The notes beneath the pieces are model-generated. The model ran no database searches. It worked only from the letters and a program-made list of their open reading frames with translations, and was not told the origin of the DNA. Source: Siphonodentalium dalli (lineage: Eukaryota > Mollusca > Scaphopoda > Gadilida > Siphonodentaliidae). From it: a DNA stretch of 64,000 bases. Where the stretch lies: contig CP136062.1 in NCBI GenBank assembly GCA_032622095.1, positions 53,549,849-53,613,848 on the forward strand, written 5' to 3'. Position 1 is the stretch's first letter; each line of letters opens with the position of its first letter. This document shows, piece after piece, positions 12,701 through 26,700 of this stretch. Both the position numbers and the translations under genes were made by a program.

Positions 12701-15700
12701 AATAAATCAAATATGATTGCCCACCTATTGTACACTAAATCCGGTCATTTGTGGGACCATCTCCTTCTATACTCAACATAATATAAATTTAGTATACAGT
12801 CCCTCTGGAAGAGAAACACAATTGTTGACAACCCAACACCCGGTCGCCACATCCATGCGTGTATTATTTCAGTTTTATTTCGATTTTACGAAAAGCCGAT
12901 ACAGTTGGATACGCCTCAGCTAATTGGTGCGTACAATGTCGGTCTATTTTGGTATAGTATTGAGTTAAATTTAGCACGATGATATATAGAGGATCTACAA
13001 CGAGTCTCAAGTTTATAGCGGAATTTACAAAACGAGTCCAGTAAATTAGGTCTGGACCGAGCCTTTAACGAAGCCCAGACCTAAATTTACTGGACGAGTT
13101 TTGTCATTTCCGCTATAAACTAGGGACGAGTTGTAGATTCTATATATTACATGATCCAAAAACTCGACAAAATACTGTTACATCAACAAATCGCGACCTG
13201 AGTTCCAATCTGTTCTAAGTACCGTTCTTGTACGAAATGTCCGTTGTGGTACCGTTGGAACCGGAATTAAATTCTCTACAAGATGGTCGCAACACCGAAG
13301 CGATATTTCGAACAATAACGCCGTAAAATACGGTTATTTCTTGTCCGAAGTACGCGAAAGTGAGTTGTAATGAGAACTGACTTGTTCCATCTGCTTCCAT
13401 GCACAAAGGGGACTGAAACCATATTGGTCTATAACTCAAGTGGATGTAATTTCTTAGTTCCATCTTGTTCTATTTCAATTTTGGCAATGTCTGAAACATT
13501 CTACGTGTATGAGTCTTCTTCCTACATGGAACAATGTGGATCTAAAATATGATCGAAGCCGATACCTTATCATATTTAAACTATATAGATAGGTTTATAT
13601 TAAACTACTCTAATTAACCTTCGCAGTGCAAAACAGACTATAATATTGTAATGGAGTAGATGAATAACCACTCAGTTTCTTGGTGGCTATATTCCGTTTC
13701 CCAAACAAGGTACATATAAGTTTTAATATGTTAGTATCCTGTATTATTCATTCAATGACATAACTGGTTATTTATATTTGACATACATAGTGATTCACTG
13801 TGCATGTCTAACGTTCTGAATGTTTGCATTGGTTTGATATTTTATTTATTGTCATTCCCGCTTCTAGGACATACACCACTTTCATTTACAAATAATGCGC
13901 AGATGGTTAATGGTATGCGGAATCCACTCCACGAACATTAGCACGTTAATACGGATTTGTATGGGGCGCCATCACTGCAAATATTCGTTTTCGGAGATAT
14001 CTCCTCGTAATTCGGAGATATATGGTCCATTATGGAGATATCTCCTTGGATCCTAGGAGATATCTGCTTGGATTATGGAGATATCTCCTTGGATCCTAGG
14101 AGATATCTCCTCGCAACTACGATATATCTGCTTGAAATATTTTCAAGGAGATATCTCATTGAAACCGAGGAGATATCTCCATAATCCAAGCTGATATCTG
14201 CTCGGATCCAAGGAGATATCTCCTTGGATCCAAGCAGAAATCTGCTCGAATTATGGAGATATCTCATTGAAATAGTTTTCAACGAGATATCTCATTGGAC
14301 CCAAGGAGATATCTCCATATTTTAAGCAGATATCTCCTTGGATTATGGAGATATCTCCTTGGAAAACCGCGGCCATGAAATATTAATGAGATCTCCACAG
14401 TACATATATCTATGATCGAAATACATCCAAGCAGATATCTGCTCGGAATATGGAGATATCTCCTTGAAATATTTTTCAAGCAGATATCTCCATAATCCGA
14501 GCAGATATCTGCTTGAATCCAAGGAGATATCTCCTTGAACATATTTCAAGGAGATATCTCCATAATGCGAGCAGATAGCTGCTCGCATTATGGAGATATC
14601 TCCTCGGTTTCAAAGAGATATCTCCTTGAAAATATTTCCGAGGAGATATCTCCATATTCCAAGCAGATATCTGCTTGAAACCGAGGAGATATTTCCATAA
14701 TGCGAGCAGATATCTGATTGGATCCAAGGAGATATTTCCGGAAACGAATATTTGCACGGATGGCGCCCCATAGATTTGTTACTTTTCGTCACCCTTATAA
14801 TTTTCGATTTGATAGCGAATTTATAGTTGAAGGACATTCAACACACATTTATTCATGAGACTTAATGCTGTTGCATTGACAGAATATATCCGTTAGTCGG
14901 CTGTGGCTATGACCATGGGATCACCATATATGAAAGTGACCAGAACTACACATACACGCACATACATACACTCTATCAACGACTTTCTGATGTTCACTTT
15001 ATCCATCCAGTTTTGGAAATACACCAGAGCACACCTTGGGCGTCACAATAGTGGATATATAATTCAGAATAATTAGAAAGTTATCGTGTGTGTTGGACAG
15101 CATACTTATATGCTCAGCCCCAATCACTGACCGCTCATATCAAGGGATTCAATAAATTCAGTCGTGCCAACAGAAACGTCAACTTCAGCAATCAACTACC
15201 ACCCAGCCTAGCCACCCCAAACACATGATCAGCCATTTTGGTGAAGACTGATATACACGTAGCACACCAACGCCACCCTTCCCCAACGACGTTATATATT
15301 GGCTGTTCATAAGCGCACATCAGCCGATAGATCCCATGTTGATCCAACACACCATGTACATCAGAATAAAGTATTGTAAATGCAGAAACAGTCAGCAAAC
15401 GCGCACATACATCAACGTGATCTTCATCACCAACATACATCACTCGCTCCACCCATGTTAACATTAAGTCATTTCATAATTCCGTTAGGCATCTCCATCC
15501 AAGCCCCATCCATCCCAGTTCTTTCTACATAAGAACGCATCAGGGGATGCCACAATAACCATGCAGCTCCGTAATACGCGGTACATCGGCTATTGAATAG
15601 CCCAAAGGAAGGGCAAACACATACTACACTCAGAGGCACTACATAAGCGCATGCGACAGAATGGAGCACATGGAACCAGCACCACATCATACCCATGGAT

Positions 15701-18700
15701 GTACAATTCTATTCAGAAAGGCAATGTTTCACTCTTATCACAACCACAGGACAACGCCAATAAGGCATAAAGCGCAACGAATTTAAAGCCCAACTTGAAC
15801 ATAGCCGACAGAATAAGATCTGGACGGATATGATGTCTGGATTGGATGTCTCGAAACACATCCACCATAGGTCCCGGAGACAGCAAGTACATTCGACCGA
15901 TGCATCCACAACACAGAAACAGTTGTACACGGTAACTATGTTATAACACTGCAGACAGATGCACAGCTTCGCACATCGATATGACCCAACAATATCCTCT
16001 TGCTAAAAAGTCGCACACCATCTGTGGCTTGTACATTGGTTTTAAACACTGGCAAACACAGCATACGAAACAAAATGCCGCTTTGAGACTCTGAACCACA
16101 GTACGAAGGCCACAACACGATACACCCACGGGACAACATTATTCTGCAATATTGGCGCCTACTATATTCCCTAATACATACAACGTTTATTGGCAAGTAA
16201 AAAGCTGGTTGCTAAAACGCACCACGGTAGTGAACTTGTGCAGAGAGACCTCAACCAACAACGCAGAGGCTGCATACGTCAGCGTTCATGGGTTAATCTC
16301 ACGAGTAACCAACATGAACTATGACCATGACACCCAGCATATATCCACATTGAACGGCGCATCAGCCTACCGAAGACACTCGATTCCGCAGATAAGAAAC
16401 CGAAATACGCGCCATGTATGTATATGTAACAGCATGGTGGAGTGTTGTGGGTTCTGTGTTTAGCATGCACTCTTATACCCATTGTGATAATTCAATAGGA
16501 TAGTATTTATACGCACGTGACTGATATATAGACCAATGAGTCATACATTTGGCACACGGAATACATGTAACATCCTAGCTCACGTATACGCTGCATTGCC
16601 GACCGCCCCAAATACACTTGCAGAGAACAGCTATTTAGACCCACCAACAAAAAACACAGCAAGCGACACATGGACTAATTACTACTGCGGAGCTTTGCAG
16701 ACGTCGAACACAAGGCATGCATAATAACCTAGATGTTTTGTTCCTTTCCCTAACCAGTGCCAATGTTATCCAAGGAGACACATTTCTATGAATAGCTTTC
16801 CTTGTGGTATTTGAATTTTGAACTTCACCTAAAACCGCAATAAGTTGGAAGATCCCTGTCAGCAGCCCAGACACCAGCAATATACAGCGTCCCGAGTTAG
16901 AAAATACTGAACACTGTTACATGATCATATAGGCTATGGTCATCTTGAAATTATATGGCAGTTTCCAATAGGCGTTGTTCGTGTATGTTGTATATCAGAT
17001 GCACGTGAAGTGTCCATAGCCCACAATGATCCACATCATCAACCGCCGACATCACACAGCGATGTCTCCGCGCCAGTATTCCATGCGAGCATGTTTCCAA
17101 ACGACTGACTCTACCATTTGCTCTTATTCTGGAAACTAATGCACGGATTGCAATTTTAATCAAACACCTACTCAACTATTGTAGCAATACCATGAATTCA
17201 GTCAATCAGAGCACACCACCACATTGCAGCGAACACATAGCGGCGCTTCGTCCAGACACCCAGTCATTAAAATACCATCAACTGTCCATGACATCAATCA
17301 GTCTAATCGTGGGTATGTTCGCCGCAATATGAGGACCCCACGTCCGACAAATCGAATGCGAATTTTGTACGGTCCCCATCGATAGTTCTCTACGAAGTCA
17401 CGTTCCCATGAACCGGCACGTAAGTACATGTACCACATAACAGGAGCGGTAGGCACACGGGAAGGGCGCGGATCGTCACTATGGAGAGGTAAAATGGTTC
17501 ACAACATCAATCAATGTGAAACATGTATTTTTCACTACCTTCAATGTGCGTTCAGCAGCACATTGCTATTCCTCACAATAAAGTATCAACATTGGTGCAC
17601 AAACAACATACAAAGCCAACCTGATCATCACACTTTCAGGCCAGGCAATCGGAACGAAAATGAACACCGTACTAATATATAATGAACTGTCGAATCAACA
17701 AACAATGGCCCTCTCGCAAAGAAAAAACTGTATGAGAAAATTTCAGATAACACCCCCGATTGATCTAGACAAAAAAGTAAATTCGAAGATAGATTCTTAC
17801 TCCAGCTTAAATAGTAGATGCGGTTACCAAGGTGTACATGCATATCCAATGCTGAAGCATATGCCAGCTATATATACATGAGCGTCTACATTGGAAGCAC
17901 TTTTGGCGAAACAAAACCAACGCATGTGCTCTTGGAACAATCATAGCTGCCACAAGTTGTCCATGTTCAAATTGCCATTGATCCAAACATGGACGCCCGT
18001 AGCACAGTAGATTGAGTGAGTGAACACTTCTGGATCATTTGGCCACCTGTCCTTATTAACAACGTGCATGAATTGCGCTATGGTAACCACATAGCTGTTC
18101 ACGCTATTGATGGATGTTTTGTGGCTGGAAGCTACTAATATGGTGTTGAATGATGAACACATTGATGGTATCCAAATTTTAGCATAGCAGCTGAAATGAG
18201 TGTGTCAAAAGACCAACTTTAATGAATGGGGTGATCAATTGAGTTCATATTAAACCTGACAATTATATATATTGCTAATTTCCAATACGCAGGTAGGACA
18301 GCTCCGTTCGTCTGGTAGATTACAAAACTTTGGTGAGTATACGTGAACTAATTTCCTACCAATGTTGACGCAATACATTATTATGGTCTGCACGATGTGT
18401 AAAGTCCATCTCTCGAGTAGCATTGTATTTATAGTGATGTTGGTACTCATTTAAATGCATCATACTGTAAACCAACATGACCAAAGTAGTGTACTTGGAA
18501 CAAATGCGGCTTCCAGAAGTGTCGGAAATCAATTTGTTATTCTGATGAATAGAGTGTATAGTTTAACTCTTAGTTGTCCTAAGTTCCAAAATGACATATT
18601 TTACGGAATATAGGACAACCAGGCCCTAAAATAGTGTTAAGGTCTGAAATGTCATTTGCGTGTTCAACAACAAATATTTAGTTCTATTTTGCTCTAAGTG

Positions 18701-19547
18701 CTAAATTTCACACCCTAGGTCTACATTTCTCAAAACTTAAGAGATATAACAGACTTATGCGGATATGTCTTGATAAAATTGAATAGCTAAGACATTAAGG
18801 AATCCAAAGATGTGAAATTTTCCACTGTAAACCATACATTTCAGTTGTGACGGCAATTCAAACTTTGAAAATCGATTTTCTCAAAATCATAAAAAATGCA
18901 CTTAGAACAGATTGGAACTCAGGTCGCGAAATGAGACGCGAAACTAACATCGGCTTCTATAAGGAATGCGATGACGTTTCACGTAACTATGCGTTGTTTG
19001 TCCGCGTAAAGAAATAGTCCCAGATAAATAAAGACGCTTTGGCGCATTTAATGGCGTATATTTAATGACATAACTTTTCAAACTCCTCATTAATTATAGT
19101 TTGTTGGAAAATATTTGAAGCCATAGTATTTTGAGATGTAGCGTACGGAATATAAATAGACGACAAACCGACCGGAAGTCAAAGGTCACCGGCACTATTT
19201 CCTGTTATTAAACGAACGTTTAATATCACACATTATAGGCTGTGCTTGCTTAAGTGTCAACGACAGGTGCGAGACGAGAACTATACATGTAGATGCATGT
19301 TCAAGTTTTGCGTGCGCTTTCTATCTACTTCCGGTATATACATTAACCTGTATTTGGTCTCCACTGTATGCATGACGACCTGTATAACTGCGCATTGTCA
19401 CATGATCTCATGTTGATCATGAGCTCTCGTGTGTGTGTGTCTGCTTTCACCCTTGATTGAAATCTTGCATGCTCTCATGATAATACAACTCCATTTTGAT
19501 AGAGGAATAACATATCTCCCTCTTTCGTACACAATCAGAAAGTGAAA

Positions 19548-19579
<32 letters not shown>

Positions 19580-20751
19580 CCAACAACAACGACGACGACC
19601 ATAACGACTCCAACTTACGCAGGTATGTATATATCTGGATCTATCAAGCGAAAACTCTTGAATTTTACTTATCATCTCTTCATTGCTTATATAATTTAAA
19701 AGTTTATTAAAGTTATTAAAAGTTCAAAACAATGGATTTGAATAGATTTTGGGAGGTTAAGTATATTCTTTGTTGTATCTACTCCAGTATATACACTAAC
19801 CTGTTCTCTTTTCTGCACTGTGTGCATGACGATCTATATAATTGTGCGCATTGTCAAATGGACTCTTGTTGATAATGAGTTCTCGTATGTGTGTCTGCTT
19901 TCACCCTTGGTTGAAATCTTACATGCTCTCATGATAATACAAAAACTCCATTGTGATGGAGGTATAACACATTTCCCCCTTTCTTACACCATCAGAAAGT
20001 GAAACAACAACAACAACAACAACTTACGCAGGTATGTATATATCTGGATCTATCAAGCGAAAACACTTTAATTTTACTTATCATCTCTTCATTGCTTATA
20101 TAATTTAAAAGTTTATTAAAGTTATTAAAAGTTCAAAACAATGGATTTGAATAGATTTTGGGAGGTTAAGTATATTCTTTGTTGTATCTACTTCCGTTAT
20201 ATACATTATCCTGTCCTTCTTACAACATCAGAAAGTGAAACAACAACAACAACAACAACAATCACAACAACAACAACAACAACAACCACCTCCACCACCA
20301 CCACCACCACAACAACAACAACAACAACACGTTCAACAACAACAACAACAACAAGTTCAACAACAACAACGACCACAACGACTCCAACTTACGCAGGTAT
20401 GTATACATCTGGAGATATCAAGCGAAACACTTGAATTCTACTTATCATCTCTTCATTCCTTATATAATTTAAACAGTTTTTAAAAGTTCAAAACAATGGG
20501 TTTGAATATATTTGAGAGCTTAAACATATTCTATGTTGTATATACACTATCCTGTACTTGTTTCTACAGTGTATGCTGACGACTTATATAACTGGGCGCA
20601 TTGTGAAATGGTCTCTTGTTAAGCATGAGCTATCATGTGCCTGTCTGCTTTCACCCTTGGTTGAAATCTTGCATGCTCTCATGATAATACAAAAACTCCA
20701 TTGTGATGGAGGAATAACATATCTCCCTCTTTCTTACATCACCAGAAAGTG

Positions 20752-20786
<35 letters not shown>

Positions 20787-23700
20787 GCAGAACAAACTTA
20801 CGCAGGTATGTATCTATGTGGATCAATCAAGCGAAAACAATTGAATTGTACTTACCATCTCTTCATTCTTTATATAATTTAAACAGTAATTACAAGTTCA
20901 AAACAATGGATTTGAATATATTTGGGAGATTAAATATATATTCTATGTTGTATCTACTTCCGGTATATACACTATCCTGTACTTTTTTTCTGCACTGTAT
21001 GCATGACGATCTATATAATTGTGCGCATTGTCAAATGGACTCCTGTTGATAATGAGTTCTCGTATGTGTGTCTGCTTTCACCCTTGGTTGAAATCTTACA
21101 TGCTCTCATGATAATACAAAAACTCCATTGTGATGGAGGTATAACACATTTCCCCCTTTCTTACACCATCAGATAGTGAAACAACAACAACAACAACAAC
21201 TTACGCAGGTATGTATATATCTGGATCTATCAAGCGAAAACACTTTAATTTTACTTATCATCTCTTCATTGCTTATATAATTTAAAAGTTTATTAAAGTT
21301 ATTAAAAGTTCAAAACAATGGATTTGAATAGATTTTGGGAGGTTAAGTATATTCTTTGTTGTATCTACTTCCGTTATATACATTATCCTGTCCTTCTTAC
21401 AACATCAGAAAGTGAAACAACAACAACAACAACAATCACAACAACAACAACAACAACAACCACCACCACCACCACCACCACCACCACAACAACAACAACA
21501 ACAACAAGTTCAACAACAACAACAACAAGTTCAACAACAACAACGACCACAACGACTCCAACTTACGCAGGTATGTATACATCTGGAGATATCAAGCGAA
21601 ACACTTGAATTCTACTTATCATCTCTTCATTCCTTATATAATTTAAACAGTTTTTAAAAGTTCAAAACAATGGGTTTGAATATATTTTAGAGGTTAAACA
21701 TATTCTATGTTGTATATACACTATCCTGTACTTGTTTCTACAATGTATGCTGACGACTTATATAACTGGGCGCATTGTGAAATGGTCTCTTGTTAAGCAA
21801 TTAGCTATCATGTGTCTGTCTGCTTTCACCCTTGGTTGAAATCTTGCATGCTCTCATGATAATACAAAAACTCCATTGTGATGGAGGAATAACATATCTC
21901 CCTCTTTCTTACATCACCAGAAAGTGAAACAACAACAACAACAACAGCAGAACAAACTTACGCAGGTATGTATCTATATGGATCTATCAAGCGAAAACAA
22001 TTGAATTGTACTTACCATCTCTTCATTGTTTATATAATTTAAACAGTTATTACAAGTTCAAAACAATGGATTTGAATATATTTGGGAGATTAAATATATT
22101 CTATGTTGTATCTACTTCCGGTATATACACTATCCTGTACTTTTTTTCTGTACTGTATGCATGACGATCTATATAATTGTGCGCATTGTCAAATGGACTC
22201 CTGTTGATAATGAGTTCTCGTATGTGTGTCTGCTTTCACCCTTGGTTGAAATCTTACATGCTCTCATGATAATACAAAAACTCCATTGTGATGGAGGTAT
22301 AACACATTTCCCCCTTTCTTACACCATCAGAAAGTGAAACAACAACAACAACAACAACAACAACACCAACAACTTACGCAGGTATGTATATATCTGGATC
22401 TATCAAGCGAAAACACTTTAATTTTACTTATCATCTCTTCACTGCTTATATAATTTAAACAGTTATTAAAAGTTCAAAATAATGGCTTTGAATAGATTTG
22501 TGGGAGGTTAAATATATTCTGTGTTGTATCCACTCCAGTATATACACTAACCTGTTCTCTTTTCTGCACTGTTTGCATGACGATCTATATAATTGTGCTC
22601 ATTGTCAAATGGACTCTTGTTGATAATGAGTTCTCGTATGTGTGTCTGCTTTCACCCTTGGTTGAAATCTTGCATGCATGCATCAACGTAATACACATAA
22701 TCATGGTTCTGACTGATAAATCATTACTACAAATTAAGTTAATGGCAGCTGTGACATGTTACCAATCACGAATGTCCCGGCAGTACATCACTCTCACAGC
22801 CATAGTGAAGTGCATGATTAATACAAATTAATTCTGAGTTATAAATTGTCATGATTCAGTATGGTCCTCTTGACATGGAATAGGAATGTTTGTAACATGT
22901 GCATCAGGGCCTATGTGATTTGGGTGGGGGGGGGGGGGGGGGGGGGTGATGTATGTATTTGCTTACAATTTACAACATGTGGACATTTCATGCGTGACAC
23001 ATTAGTTGAAAATTGTCCAACCTCAGGGGGTGGATGTCAAATAAGAGATATTGAAACGTTCCAACTCAAGCGGGGGAACATGGGGTCCAGGAGCATAATA
23101 CAATTTAAGTGAAATGTTCCACGACTCATGCGAGCGGAGGGGGGGGGGGGGGGGGTGTGAATCTAATTTTGCGCAGTTGGGAATTTGGTCTGTTTTAAGG
23201 TGGTGGGCAGACAGAAATTTCAATGAAGACCCCCGACTGAAACAAATCTTGTCACGTGAATATACACACATTTACCACACCCTGCAGTGGGGAGGGGTGG
23301 GACAAGAGGATTGTGTGTGTTTAACCTTGTATGTCTATCCATCTGTCGTTGTAAAATTACTTTTGATTTTTCAACCAGTCGCAAGCGAGCTTTCTCTGTG
23401 AGCCTTGACATCACTTGATAAACAAACATTCCCCCGGCGCTGATAAATTCAATGATGGCCGACCACGTCAAAATATAAACGAAACTCGAACAATACTTTA
23501 GCCTTTTAAAATCAGTTTCATGACTATACACATTGTTGGTCTAGGGGTAATAGAGACCTTTCGCAAAATCACTATTACGATTACGGAGGAGATATATTGT
23601 AAGGTGGACACCATACAAAAGTTGGATATACGATGGTTGAGACTGTATATGCCCCACTATACACTGTTAACAAATAGCGTCGTTTCAACGGTCTGAGACT

Positions 23701-26700
23701 GCGCAACATCGCTGCCAACTTTTGAAAGTTAAACATACGGTCAGACCGTAGCATGTTCCACGGTATAATACCATTAAAGTAACTGGCAGACCGTAACCAG
23801 TAACTGTCAGACCATTGTATTCTTTACGGTTTAGCACCCTTTAATTAATATCAAGACGGTAACTAATAAAGGTCAGACCAATGGTATTTTATGGATCAGC
23901 ACCGATGTTTTGCTCTTTATTTGTTAATTTACCATAGAATTAGCCAGGTTCCCATGTTGACAATATGATTTCCCAGTAGGCATTACGATTCATATGTTTT
24001 TGAATGGTCGAAACTAGTATTATTCGTAACTGAAAAATACATCTTAGTTCTTATGTTATGATCATAGTTTGGATGAAATGTAAATCCTCAATGCATAAAG
24101 TGATAGACGATACTTATGAAACTTTGCAGTTTGCACAGGATCAAGCTTGTTATCTGCCTCATAGAATTTAATCCGAAAAAGGCTGCGCACGCGTAATTTG
24201 TTCGCCTTTCACTAACTACTGTATAACCATGGCTGTAAATAAAAAAAATGATACTAGTAATAGCTGATAAGCCAACCCACCACTATTCAGTTATGAGTAA
24301 TACTAATTTCGACCATTCTAAAACATGAATCGGCATGCCCTTTTAAGCCATAAAAAAACAAAGCTACATGTTTCACAGTTAAAACTCAAATTTATGTACA
24401 TGTAAAAGTTAAATATCTTAATGGCATACTTTTGGTAACATATAAGGCGTGAAATTGTCCAGTCACTTGCAAGCACGGTTTTTGTTTTAACAGGTGAATC
24501 CGTACATCATGACAATACTGTACAAGTCAGAAGAAGTGGTCTTTTTAGGCGCACCTTTATTGTGATATTGAGCGTGCTTAATTTAGAAAAACGTGTGATT
24601 ATAGCACAATACCAAAAATCTGTCCCGCTTATTATTGCAATATTGAATGCAAAATATTGCGATTCTAAGCGCGCTAAATTTCATACAGACCCGATAGTGT
24701 TATATTTATATAATATTAGATAAATACTGTGCATATAGTGTACATATAGCATTTACAACTATAATTATATACATATCTAAAATATTGTCTCTATTTATAC
24801 AATAAACAATATAGAAAAAGCAATAATTTGATTTAAATGTCACAATTTTGAGCGCAAGATGTCGCAATACTAAGCGCAAACTATTGAGATATTAAGTGCA
24901 AAATATTGTGATAATATCTCAAGCGACATGCTTATAATCGTTCCCACTTGCAATATTATTGTGATATTGTCAGAGCGCAAAATAGCGGGCTTAATATACC
25001 ACTTCTTTTGACTGGTTATGTATATACCGGTATCAATAACAGCTAGTTGGGATTGGAACCTTCAAGACAACAGCAGATCCCATAATAACTGTGCACAATG
25101 ACTTGGCCACAATGTTCTCCTGTTGTCGCACATTTTCAATGAAATATCAGTGAGTCAGCCAAAGATGGTTTGATAAGAACATCCAACCAATAGTGTAATC
25201 CCGGTAAATTGTCGTAATACCGGTAACTTGACAATAACATGGTGAATAATGACAATGTCTCATATCCACACGTTTCAATGAAAATTGATGAACACGGGAT
25301 GAATTGGTCTGTGTAATTGCAAAGTTGGAATTGTAGATATATGATCATCCATCACTGCGCGGCTTCAGTTCATTGTTTACCTGTATCTGTAGTGGGTTCA
25401 GTGCAGTAACCAATTCTGGTTTTAGGCGCACTGGGTGGAGGATGATGTTGATTCGGTTGAGGACTCTTTTTGTTTTTGTTTTTATTATAAATTTTTATTT
25501 GAAAAAAAGACAAATACATTGTGATAATACATGAATTATATTACAGTTAATGGTTGGTAATTAAACAGTTTTTGTCTCTTTCGTTATTTTTTTGTTTGAG
25601 ACTGTAGAAAGGTAGAAGAGAAAAAAGAGTGTGGAGTGAATGGTTTTATGAATGTTGTGTTATTTAGTTATATTAAATTTCCATTAGTTATAATAATAAA
25701 TATAATGAATATAATGAAAATGAAATATTGGGTATATGTATTATTCATAATTTTTTCTGAGTCCCTCACGTTATTAGGTATATATATGGTAATTACATAA
25801 TGCAAAATAGTAACATTGAGGGATTATTAATTAGTGTTAGCATCGAGCTAAAAGTCTTAAAATCTGGTATATTTACGTAACGTGATTATGTACGGCATGG
25901 ATAGATGGTATGCAATTAATTTTACTCACTATATGATTCAAATAAGTAAGCATACTGTTAGGTAAGTCACACAACACGGCACATGTCTGGTCAACATTCG
26001 TGTTTAAACACAGTTTTTACAATACTAAATAATATTTACGGAATACTTGTGTGCCAGGCATGTGCAATGTTATGTACTACATTTCCAGCATACATGTAAA
26101 TATCTATAGTTATGTATGTGCTGTTTAACTGTAATAGTGTAACAGACCTTTCCATTTATCCCACCGATATTCGAACTCAGTATATCTAGATTTGCTGTAA
26201 AAAATCCATCTTTCAGTTTTTGCGTACATTCGTATTTCTGCTTGGATATTTTGCAATTTTGGTAATTCAGATCTCATCTTTGATCGGTATATATTATACT
26301 TAATTATGACCAATATCGTTTGGAGGAGTGGATCAATTTTCTCAGTATCAGCTTTGCCAAATAAAATAGTGTTTGAATTAATTTCTAATTTATTTGAAGT
26401 CGTGTTAAATATCCATATACGAATCTCGTTCCACAGCGAAGCAATAATGTGACATTGAAACATAAGATGGCTAATGGTCTCTTTTTCAATTTTACAAAAA
26501 GAACATGTAACATTTTCAGATCGACCCATTTTCTTTAGTACATTGTTAGTCCCTAATATTCTATTGTTTATCCGATATTGAAACCATACATATTTCATGT
26601 CACAAAACTGAACAAAGGGAGTTTTTAAAACGTCTGACCACCAGTCTAATTCATGGTGCATATTTAGTTTCTTCTCCCATTTTGAGATGAGGTTCATGTT

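Larger units (their letters stand above)
19321..22680 (+). repeat. Tandem array of intron-exon-intron units with (CAA)n exons
   Basis: Units of roughly 240-510 bases repeat about eight times. Each holds an upstream intronic block ('ctgctttcacccttggttga', then 'cccctttcttacaccatcag'), a (CAA)n mini-exon, and a downstream block starting GTATGTATATATCTGGATC. A higher-order copy is visible. The trio of mini-exons at 19996, 20232 and 20746 recurs at 21173, 21409 and 21921, displaced by 1177, 1177 and 1175 bases. A third repeat begins at 22331. The array ends abruptly near 22680 within 'cttgcatgcatgcat'. Confidence 0.9.

Noticed and set aside
14073-14837. Overlapping minus-strand frames of 69-93 codons (RRYLLG/KEISPW repeats)
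   Set aside because: They are translations of the palindromic GGAGATATCTCC array and are open only because the repeat lacks stops.
19398-19613. Minus-strand frame with a Leu run
   Set aside because: Shadow of the (CAA)n exon on the opposite strand.
20235-21657. Poly-Gln frames (QQQQQ...PPPP) over the (CAA)n tracts
   Set aside because: The CAA frame is open too, but it would need phase-0 junctions. The flanking exons are phase 1, which selects the threonine frame.
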